A stretch of DNA of 64,000 bases, taken from NCBI GenBank assembly GCA_030522415.1, contig CM060108.1, forward strand, positions 36,212,256-36,276,255, written 5' to 3'. The DNA comes from Channallabes apus (lineage: Eukaryota; Chordata; Actinopteri; Siluriformes; Clariidae). A program made the translations under genes and the position numbers. Below the pieces are notes generated by a model. That model was given only the letters and a program-made list of their open reading frames with translations, had not been told where the DNA came from and did no database searches. The stretch's first letter is position 1, and each line of letters opens with the position of its first letter. This document shows, one piece after another, positions 10,801 through 18,300 of the stretch.

Positions 10801-12191
10801 GCGTGCACGGCGCTCGACTGCAACGGTGGAGCGTGCACCGCGCTCGAGTGCAACGGTGGAGCGTGCACGGCGCTCAACTGCAACGGTGGAGCGTGCACGG
10901 CGCTCAACTGCAACGGTGGAGCGTGCACGGCGCTCAACTGCAACGGTGGAGCGTGCACGGCGCTCAACTGCAACGGTGGAGCGTGCACGGCGCTCAACTG
11001 CAACGGTGGAGCGTGCACGGCGCTCAACTGCAACGGTGGAGCGTGCACGGCGCTCAACTGCAACGGTGGAGCGTGCACGGCGCTCTCCTGCAGCGTTAGA
11101 GCGTGCATGGCGCTCCTCTGCAGCGTTGGAGCGTGCACGGCGCTCTCCTGCAGCGTGGGAGCGTGCACGGCGCTCTCCTGCAGCGTTGGAGCGTGCACGG
11201 CGCTCTCCTGCAGCGTTGGAGCGTGCACGGCGCTCTCCTGCAGCGTTGGAGCGTGCACGGCGCTCTCCTGCAGCGTTGGAGCGTGCACGGCGCTCTCCTG
11301 CAGCGTTGGAGCATGCACGGCGCTCTCCTGCAGCGTTGGAGCGTGCACGGCGCTCGCTAGCTTGCACGGAGACTGGATGATGGACGCGCCGTTTTGTTCT
11401 TCGCGCAGACACGGCGCGCAGTCTTCCTCCGCGACAGGCTCAGGCAGTGGTCGGGGGATGAGCGCATCGTCCAGACCCGGGAGAGGGATTACTTCCGGGG
11501 CTATAGACTGGTTCTCCCGAACCTGGACGAACTGCAGTTGGAGCTGCAGCACCTGCTCGCGCAGGTCACGAATGCGCTCCTGGTTGGACTCCGCCCACTG
11601 CCTGTAGAAGCCTACCTTGTCGCCGTGCTGAAGCGGCGTCCAGTCCTCCGTGCTCAGCTCCGGTGTGCTGTCCGCGCCACCTTCAGGCAGTGGCCGTGGG
11701 AGGAGTGCATCGTCCAGATCCGAGAGAGGGATCGCTTCCGGGACTACAGCTTGGTTCTCCCGAACCTGGACGAACTGCAGTTGGAGCTGCAGCACCTGCT
11801 CGCGCAGGTCATGAATGCACTCCTCGTTGCGTTCCGCCCACTGCCTGCAGAATCCTCCCGTCTCTCCCTCGGCCGCTACACCTCTCGGCGGTGTGCGCCG
11901 GATGACGGGTCCGCAGCCTTCCCAGCTTCGCCTCGCCTGTCTCTCTCTGGCTGTCATGCTGTCCTTCCCTGAGCTCACCGGCTCGATGTGTTCGCCGTTT
12001 CTCCATCCCTGCTCCACTTCTATTTCGCCGTGCTCCTCGCCGGCCTCCAGCAGTTCCGCCAGCTCGTTGGAGATGATAATTTCTCCTCCCGAGTAATTCC
12101 CTAGGAGGAGATCCTCCGCCATGCCTCTGGGTAGGTCTAGCATTCTGTCATGTTTCTTACGGTGTCTGCGTCGGAGGTGAGTGCGAGGCAT
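7797..12191 (-). CDS. 1464-residue Pro/Ser/Ala-rich tandem-repeat protein of an LTR element
   Basis: One frame spans the whole interior: start ATG in U5 of the 5' LTR, stop TGA at the first bases of the 3' LTR. Residues 1-16 are basic (MPRTHLRRRHRKKHD). Residues about 17-300 are non-repetitive apart from an 80-residue module present twice, each with QWAE, a Leu/Gln/Val helix (LREQVLQLQLQFVQV) and a DLDDAL or GLDDAL tail. Then come 10-aa units (SAVHAPTLQE about 9 times, SAVHAPPLQL about 10), seven 23-aa units (VLPPPPGFEDSELARQQPL core), 10-aa EYAPTPLSSA and LHAPTPQSSA units, VTAPPPSSSA, 20-aa KAPTSSSSA+VHAPTPLSS units, AQAPTQSSSS, VTAPTPSSSA and 9-aa STSPALPRP units. The protein should be largely disordered. 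No family is recognised. Downstream methionines at 12143 and 12122 are alternative starts outside the LTR. Confidence 0.7.
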   Translation of the reverse strand: MPRTHLRRRHRKKHDRMLDLPRGMAEDLLLGNYSGGEIIISNELAELLEAGEEHGEIEVEQGWRNGEHIEPVSSGKDSMTARERQARRSWEGCGPVIRRTPPRGVAAEGETGGFCRQWAERNEECIHDLREQVLQLQLQFVQVRENQAVVPEAIPLSDLDDALLPRPLPEGGADSTPELSTEDWTPLQHGDKVGFYRQWAESNQERIRDLREQVLQLQLQFVQVRENQSIAPEVIPLPGLDDALIPRPLPEPVAEEDCAPCLREEQNGASIIQSPCKLASAVHAPTLQESAVHAPTLQESAVHAPTLQESAVHAPTLQESAVHAPTLQESAVHAPTLQESAVHAPTLQESAVHAPTLQRSAMHALTLQESAVHAPPLQLSAVHAPPLQLSAVHAPPLQLSAVHAPPLQLSAVHAPPLQLSAVHAPPLQLSAVHAPPLQLSAVHAPPLHSSAVHAPPLQSSAVHAPPLQLSAVHAPTLSSPAQAPTTKTPVLPPPPGFEDSELARQQPLSHAPVLPPPPGFEDSELARQQPLSHAPVLPPPPGFEDSEPACQQQLTDALVLPPPPGFEDSELARQQPLSHAPVLPPPPGFEDSELARQQPLSHAPVLPPPPGFEDSELARHQPLSHAPVLLPPPGFEDDVELANARHAPTPLSSAEYVPTSLSSAEYAPTPLSSAEYAPTPLSSAEYAPTPLSSAEYAPTPLSSAEYAPTPLSSAEYAPTPLSSAEYAPTSLSSAEYAPTPLSSALHAPTPLSSARHAPSPLSSALHAPSPLSSALHAPSPLSSALHAPTPLSSALHAPTPLSSALHAPTPLSSALHAPTPLSSALHAPTPQSSALHAPTPQSSALHAPTPQSSALHAPTPQSSALHAPTPQSSALHAPTPQSSALHAPTPQSSALHAPTPQLSPAKAPPPSSSAVTAPPPSSSAVTAPPPSSSAVTAPPPSSSAVTAPPPSSSAVTAPPPSSSAVTAPTPLLSSAKAPTSSSSAVHAPTPLSSSAKAPTSSSSAVQAPTPLVSSAKAPTSSSSAVHAPTPLSSSAKAPTSSSSAVHAPTPLSSSAKAPTSSSSAVHAPTPLSSSAKAPTSSSSAVHAPTPLLSSAKAPTSSSSAVHAPTPLLSSAKAPTSSSSAVHAPTPLLSSAKAPTSSSSAMHAPTPRLSSAKTRTESSSSAQAPTQSSSSAQAPTQSSSSAQAPTQSSSSAQAPTQSSSSAQAPAQSSSSAQAPPQSSSSAQAPTQSSSSAQAPTQSSSSAQAPMQSSNSAHAPTPSSSAVHAPTPSSSAVTAPTPSSSAVTAPTPSSSAVTAPTPSSSAVTAPTPSSSAVTAPTPSSSAVTAPTPSSSAVTAPTPSSSAVTAPTPSSSAAPALPRPSTSPALPRPSTSPALPRPSTSPALPRPSTSPALPRPSTSPALPRPSTSPALPPPSTSPALPPPSTSPAPSPSLLVRRWKVEHWGGCPGPPMMLQRSIFFGGVL
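7905..11360. repeat. Multi-block coding minisatellite (27/30/60/69-bp units)
   Basis: Plus-strand blocks: about 7905-8125 27-bp units (GGAGACGTGCTCGGC type); 8126-8425 30-bp (GCGCTCGACGACGGCGTTGG type); 8426-8720 30-bp (GAGCTCGACGACTGCG type); 8721-9290 60-bp composites; 9291-9470 and 9471-9960 30-bp; 9961-10260 30-bp (GGAGCGTACTCGGCGCTCGA type); 10261-10730 69-bp; 10731-11360 30-bp. All unit lengths are multiples of three and most units contain no stop in several frames, which explains long open frames on the opposite strand. Confidence 0.95.
12135..12144 (-). promoter_or_regulatory. Self-priming primer-binding site of the repeat-ORF element
   Basis: Directly inside the 5' LTR the minus strand reads AATGCTAGAC. 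Its exact complement, GTCTAGCATT in element sense, lies in the same LTR at 12308-12299, beginning 31 nt after the TATA box. There is no TGG-type tRNA-primed site. This is the arrangement known for Tf1/sushi elements, where the 5' end of the transcript folds back to prime reverse transcription. The complementarity is seen; the mechanism is inferred from that family. Confidence 0.75.
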
Positions 12192-12509
12192 GATCGCGGA
12201 GGCGAGCTGACGGTTTAACAGAGTACTTTATTTAGATTTTCACACAAAAGCATAAAACAAGCGAAATCCCTCCAACACAAACTAAACTTAAAACGACTAA
12301 TGCTAGACGCCTGACTGAGATTCAGTCAGGCTATTTATAGAACTAAACATAAATCAATTACTAATTGGCTTACCTCGGTTCAGGTGAGCTTCTACGTCAC
12401 CTGACCGAGGTGCAAACTGGGAACTGAAGTTTAACATTAAACATAAACCAAACTACAAAACAAAACCCAAACCCGGGCGTTAGGCGCCCTCTAGGGGTCA
12501 ACCGTCACA
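12145..12509 (-). repeat. 5' LTR of the repeat-ORF element
   Basis: In element sense, U3 contains an imperfect inverted repeat (12372-12411), then the TATA box TATAAATA (12339-12332), then a perfect 10-bp-arm hairpin (12331-12309). The inferred transcript start lies at about 12308, 31 nt after the TATA box. AATAAA follows in R at about 12230. The ORF start codon lies in U5 at 12191. Confidence 0.9.
12309..12331. promoter_or_regulatory. Perfect hairpin between TATA box and inferred cap site
   Basis: GCCTGACTGA and TCAGTCAGGC form a 10-bp perfect inverted repeat with a 3-nt loop. It fills the spacing between the TATAAATA box and the self-primer sequence. The same hairpin is present in the left LTR at about 7601-7623. 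Confidence 0.8.
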
Positions 12510-13800
12510 GCTCCCTGGATCCTGAGTCTCATGAGGAGGAGCATCCTTGTAGCATGGGACTAGTGAGGGGGAGCGATTGTTGGAGCCTGGATCTGGTCCG
12601 GAGGTGTGCTTTCTGGAGGTTAGTAGTGGTCAAGCGGAGCACTCCCAGAAGGCCGGTGAGGTTTAAAACTATTATATGATAATGCAGATTGGGGTCTCTG
12701 TATATAAACATAATTCATGCAATATTTATTAAGAATTAAGCGTATTATGATTTTGACTTTTCAACTATGAACTTAATCAGCGTCTTTGAACAGCAAGAAG
12801 TATTTTGAAAATGAATTATAAGAGATATCGTTACAAGAGATATGTACAATGATATGGAGATAATGTATTTTAAAGAAGAAATTGTCATGTCCTACAACCA
12901 TTTTATTTAAAGTGAACATAATTGGTAATAACTTCAAAAGTATCATACCTGTGAGAATCACCTGTGAGAAGGATATGTAGACAATGTAGTTGGGAGAAAA
13001 TGTCAGGTCCTCATATCTAACATGCAGCTTTTTTTTTTTTTTATCAAAGTAGAAAAAAGTGTGTCTAGCTTTTTTTAATAAAAAATGTGCTGTATAAATT
13101 GCACATTCCTCTACATTGGTAGAGTAACTATACAAACTTCAGACAGCATAGTATCCTTCAAAGCAGTGAATTTGCGCTTCCATTGCACCCAACCCTTGAT
13201 TCATCTGAAAATTCTCTTTTTCATGTTGATAGTCTCCCACTGTGCTATAGATCATTTACAGAGATTACACAATTGAAAATGCAATGTGCACATATGGATG
13301 AAGTTTAAAGAAGAGTAAATCAGCATTGAAGACAACCCATACAGTAGAAGACTATCCAACTGTGTCAAAAAATAAGAAAGCTATTCGGATATGTTCCATG
13401 TCTTCAAACTCATCATTTGACATTTTCTTTGTATTGTAATGTAAACTTTTAATTTCAAATTAAAATTTTATTTGTCATGTACTTAACCATACAGAGTATG
13501 ATATGCTGTGAAATGCTTAAATTACTGTTTGTGACCTAATAAAAGGAAAGATAAGATAGAATAAGATAGACAGATAGAAAGATAGATTTTCCTGCAACAA
13601 GAGAAAAGTAACATTATATTAAGAAAATTTTAAATTTCAGACATTTGAAAATCTACAAATCTATAGATTTTTCAGTTACAATAAAATATATGAAATGTAT
13701 AATGTATAAATGTGCAAAATATAAATTATACAGAAAGTGCAATATAATAGGGTATAATAGGGAAAAGAAAATGTAAATATATTCCTGGGATGAATGATTT
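12510..13800. other. Intergenic DNA, no gene seen
   Basis: Starts with the right target duplication of the LTR element. 12515-12665 is more GC-rich than its surroundings, and the same patch seems to precede the element (up to 7436), but I recognise nothing in it. 13445-13530 resembles a LINE 3' tail repeat (TTTTATTTGTCATGTACT, GATATGCTGTGAAATGCTTA), with a second copy at about 62325-62400. Confidence 0.5.
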
Positions 13801-13804
13801 TTTT

Positions 13805-14035
13805 TTGTCTTTCGGCTGCTCCCGACAAGGGGTCGCCACAGCGGACTATCCAGTCCGCACTACAACTTGGCACAGGTTTTACGCCGGATGCCCTTCCTGA
13901 CGCAACCCTCCCATTGTATCCGGGCTAGGGACCGGCACTGCATCCAGTGGCTGGGGTTTGGGCACTGGCTGGGAATCGAACCCGGGCCTTCCGCATGGCT
14001 GGCGAAACACCTACAGTACCACTGAGCCACCAATG
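13805..14035. repeat. Dispersed teleost repeat (GCCACAGCGGA family), copy 2
   Basis: The best-preserved of three copies (see 634-860). It ends in GGGAATCGAACCCGGGCC and a CCACTGAGCCACCAATGCC stretch, reading like the inverse of a tRNA head. It abuts the minisatellite at 14040. Confidence 0.75.
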
Positions 14036-14039
14036 CCCT

Positions 14040-14985
14040 GTAGTGTAGAGTATAGTCTAGAGTAGTATATTAAAGTGTATAATTTAGTATGGTCTAGTGT
14101 AGTGAAGTTTAGTATGCTGTAGCGTAGTATAGTCTAGTGTAGTGTAGTGTAGTCTAGTCTAGTGTAGTCTAGCCTAGTGTAGTATAGTCTAAGGTAGTCT
14201 AGTCTAGTGTAGTATAGTCTAGTCTAGTGTAGTATAGTCTAGTCTAGTGTAGCGTAGTATGGTCTAGTGTAGCGTAGTCTGGTGTAGTATAGTCTAGTGT
14301 AGCGTAGTCTAGTGTAGCGTAGTATAGTCTATTGTAGTATAGGCTAGTGTAGCGTAGTATAGGCTAGTGTAGCGTAGCATAGTCTAGTGTAGCGTAGTCT
14401 AGTGTAGTGTAGTATAGGCTAGTGTAGCGTAGGCTAGTGTAGCGTAGTATAGGCTAGTGTAGTATAGTCTAGTGTAGTATAGTCTAGTGTAGTGTAGTAT
14501 AGTCTAGCGTAGTATAGGCTAGTGTAGCGTAGTATAGTCTAGTGTAGCGTAGTATAGTCTAGTGTAGCGTAGTCTAGTGTAGCGTAGCATAGTCTAGTGT
14601 AGCGTAGTCTAGTGTAGCGTAGTCTAACCTAGTGTAGCGTAGTATGGTGTAGTGTAGTATAGTCTAGTGTAGCGTAGTCTAGTGTAGCGTAGTATAGGCT
14701 AGTGTAGCGTAGGCTAGTGTAGCGTAGTATACGCTAGTGTAGCGTAGGCTAGTGTAGCGTAGTATAGTCTAGTGTAGCGTAGTATAGTCTAGTGTAGCGT
14801 AGGCTAGTGTAGCGTAGTATAGTCTAGTGTAGCGTAGTATAGTCTAGTGTAGCGTAGTATAGTCTAGCGTAGCATAGTCTAGTGTAGCGTAGTCTAGTGT
14901 AGCGTAGTCTAGTCTAGTGTAGCGTAGTATGGTGTAGCGTAGTATAGTCTAGTGTAGTGGAGTTTAGCATACTGTAGTGTAGTGC
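14040..14985. repeat. Hierarchical minisatellite of 5-bp AGTNT-like units
   Basis: Almost 950 bp made of pentamers AGTCT, AGTGT, AGCGT, AGTAT and AGGCT. These are commonly arranged as a 20-bp higher unit (AGTCTAGTGTAGCGTAGTAT), sometimes as a 15-bp one lacking AGTAT. TAG recurs every 5 bp, so stops occur in all plus-strand frames. It lies about 350 bp before the start of the Myb/SANT gene. Confidence 0.95.
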
Positions 14986-15189
14986 AGTGCATCAATTACA
15001 TGTTGACAGTAAATATCTGTTAAACACCTCCTCACATAAACTTGTGCTGAATTAAACCATTTACAGAATAAAAACCTATAACGTTCCAAAACAATATAAA
15101 TTGCATATTTAAATATAACTGTACTAAAAACATTAAATTCTTGCTATTTAATTATACTGTATGTGTTCTGTGTTGGTATGGTTCCTTAA

Positions 15190-15337
15190 AAGGGTGGGAA
15201 GGCTCGAAATAATGACGTCATCAGCGCCAACCAATCACGGTAGAGTAGGTAGTGACGATTTAAGATCTGCGACCTAATCCCACTCTGCATGCAACGGAGT
15301 GTTGTTTTGTTGGACTTTTGGAAAAGCAAGCCCCAAA
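15190..15337 (+). promoter_or_regulatory. Probable promoter with CRE and CCAAT box
   Basis: A full palindromic CRE, TGACGTCA (15213-15220), is followed 10 bp later by CCAATCACG (15231-15239), both within 130 bp upstream of the start codon at 15338. No TATA box is obvious. The motifs are seen; their use is inferred. Confidence 0.55.
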
Positions 15338-18300
15338 ATGTCCGGAAACTGGTCTGACTATGAGACCAGAGAGCTGCTCACTCTTCGCGGCGAGAAAGAC
15401 GTCCTGAGGCAGATTCGTGGGACAGTAAGGGACTCGGCGTTGTACACAAACATGACCAGTGTGCTGCAGAAGCGCGGTGTGCAGAAACGCAAACCCCAAA
15501 TCATCAGCAAACTGAAAAAACTGCGGAGACACTATAATAGTATGAAGAGCCAGTACACCGACAGCGAAGAGGCGAGTCTGTACTGGCCGTACTTCCAGCT
15601 GTGTGATGCGATCTGGGGAAACAGCCGCTCGGAGACGGAGGACAAGGCGGGGACGATTAAAGTGGAGCCGGAGGACGGAGCTGTTTCTGGATCAGAATCG
15701 ACGAGCAACCCGGTCGTGGAGGAGGAAGAGGAGCTTGAAGAGGAACAGGAAGAAGAAGAGGGAGAAAGCCCACCAGGTCAGTGCAGTTATCAGTTTAATA
15801 CAGATCAGGTCTTTTATTTAAGGGACAGTTGGCAACCCTATGACCACTCCAGCACTGAGATAGCTGATCTGAACACATCGTGTTCTGTTTACATTCCACA
15901 GGATCACCTTACACCCCTCTGCCAAAAAAACGACAAAGAAAGAAGTCCAATCATCAGCAGACCTTTGAAGATCTGCGCAAGTTTTTGGTCAACATGGATC
16001 GAGATTTTAATGAGATAGAGACAGTCCGTCTCAAGGAGCAGAGGGAATATGAGAACAGGGTTCGCACAGAGGCGAGGGAGTACGAGAGGCAGGAACGGGC
16101 CACACAGATGGCAACGTGGAAGGAGATGCAGGAGGCTCAGAACAGCTTCTTTAAAGACATTCTGAGCCAGATGTCTCATTTTACTCAGTCACCTGCACCA
16201 GCACTGCAGCAGCAGCTTTTCTGCACACTGCTGAGACAGGATCATGGACAGACTGAGGTAATCTTTAGCAGTTTATCCACTGGTCAGTAATCTGTAGATT
16301 GTCTGTTCACATTTTAAGACTCGGAGTTAAGCTGCTTTTTATCTTTTTAGTGTATGGTTTGAATGTATTTGTCTTTGTTTCTGAATTCTGAATGTAAAAT
16401 AAATTGTCATCTTTGCAATAAATTAAATTCCTCCAGAAATATGTTTAAGAATTCTTCTAAACAAAACTTAATTACCTGTATAATATATTGTCTTCTGCTT
16501 TGTCCTCAGACTCAGCTGAGGAAAATACAGACAGATGTGCAGCAGAGAATACACGACCGACTGAAGAAGATTCAAGAGATCAAACATTCAGCAGAGCTCT
16601 GTAAAGTGAGTACAAGCAATATGAGTTATACTTGCTCCATAACTTGTTCATTGTGTTCTGAAAAATAAACAAACTGCATTGATTAGTGTTGTATCATGAA
16701 ATTAAATATGTGAGAAATTCCTCCTTTAGAGAAACATGGAGAAAGAGAAAGCAGACAGTGTTGAAGTCTTCACTGTTCTTATTCGCTCCATTGAGAGAAG
16801 TCAGGCTGAGCTGCTGGAGGTGATTGAGGAGAAGCAGAAAGCAGCAGAGAGGCAGGCTGAAGGACTCATTAAAGAGCTGGAGCAGGAAATCACTGTGCTA
16901 AAGAGGAGAGACACTGAGCTGGAGCAGCTCTCACACACTGAGGAGCATCTCCACCTCCTACAGGTCAGTGTTCCTCTCTCTGCTCACTGGCAATACAGAA
17001 CATCACAGAACAACACTCACTATGCTGAGGGATTTCTCCTCTCTTCTGCTCTACTGTAGATTTCCTCCTCCATGTGCAGCCCTCCACACACCAAGAACTG
17101 GACTGAGATCAGTATTAACACTGATCTTACTGTGGACACTGTGAGGACAGCTCTGTTTCAGCTTCAGCAGACTCTCAGTGACAAGCTCATTAAATCACTG
17201 AAGAAAACAGGTGAGAATATTTTGCATAATAGTAATTGCAATATTTGTAATCGTGAGTTTTAATTTTGTCAAAAATTAAATTACAATTTGCCAAATAATG
17301 AAAGTGATTTTTTTTGTATTTAGTTTCCACAGAACTGAAGAGGATTCAGCAGTATGCAGGTACAGTGAGGTTTATAATTTTCAGTTATATTATAATGTAT
17401 ATACCAGCATTACACCACTGCATCATTAGATTTATTATCTGTAGATCTCTCCAGCTAAATGGAAGTCCTAAAATGTCTCTCATTATCCTACTCAGTGTAA
17501 TTTCATATTTCTGACTGATCTTTGAATATTTCACTGTAAATTCTATATACAGTGGAACCTTGGATTACGAGCATAATTCGTTCCGGAAATGGGCTCGTAT
17601 TCCAAAACACTCGTAAACCAATTTTAATTTTCCCATAGGAAATAATGGAATCTCAAATTATTCGTTCTACAGCCCAAAAAAATTTATACATAAAAATAAT
17701 TATGTATTATATTATCCAAAAATATAAAGTAAAAATAAAACAAATTAACCTGCACTTTACCTTTAAAACAACGTAAAAATAAATCCAGACAGATAAGTGT
17801 TTCCGCTTGTGCACGCAGGCGCTGTGTGTGTAATGTGCGTGCACACACACACACACACATTAACGGAGAGATCGTTTTTAAAACCGATTAAAAATTAACC
17901 ATTTAAAGATTAGCAAGGAACATCGCTAGTCACACTCGCTTGAGCGCATACTAACGGAATCAGTGCTGTAAAGTAAAACAACAACAACAACAAAAAAATT
18001 AATTAACCAGCACCTTACCGCGACAGAGCAGAGTTTCTGTGTGTTTGTCTGGGAACCCGAGAGGAGGGGGGCTGTAAAGCCGAGAGAGAGTGTGTGTGTG
18101 TTGGTGTAAGTGAATGAGCGCACTCACACACTCGCCTTTACAGCCCCTCTCCTCTCAGGTTCCCAAATAAACACACACACTCTCTGCCTTACACAGACAC
18201 ACACACTCAGAAACTCTGTAAGCACTAAGACCCAGCAGGGGAGACCTATCTATCCGCAGTGCGAGAGAGAGAGAGAAATCGTTGGCTCAGTTGTGATGAC

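Larger units (their letters stand above)
7437..12509 (-). mobile_element. Complete LTR retroelement carrying a tandem-repeat ORF
   Basis: Two 364-bp direct repeats (7437-7801 and 12145-12509, allowing one boundary base) bracket a 4.3-kb interior. The repeats look identical on direct reading, so insertion is recent. A 4-bp duplication GCTC flanks the element (7433-7436 and 12510-12513). Transcription is leftward: on the minus strand each LTR opens TGTGACGG and closes CATGACAG, a purine/G tract (GGGGGGGTAC) precedes the left LTR, and a self-priming PBS follows the right LTR. The interior is one reading frame of tandem repeats. No nucleocapsid knuckle, protease DSG, reverse transcriptase YxDD, RNase H or integrase motif is visible. 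It appears non-autonomous and probably depends on Tf1/sushi-like elements such as the one at 45010-50406. Confidence 0.92.

Noticed and set aside
7905..11360. CRISPR-like array
   Set aside because: Units are contiguous tandem repeats with no unique spacers, in a eukaryotic genome, inside an LTR element.
8486..11380. 964-codon plus-strand open frame as a gene
   Set aside because: Same reason. It has no promoter or start context and crosses the same repeat blocks in another frame.
12135..12144. tRNA-primed PBS
   Set aside because: No TGG-starting sequence adjoins the LTR, while exact complementarity to the LTR itself is present.
7797..12191. Host mucin or silk-like structural gene
   Set aside because: The frame begins and ends inside the two LTRs and has no introns or signal peptide, so it belongs to the mobile element.
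14040..14985. Centromeric or telomeric satellite
   Set aside because: The array is under 1 kb, has pentamer substructure and single-locus context, and shows no TTAGGG. A local minisatellite fits better.
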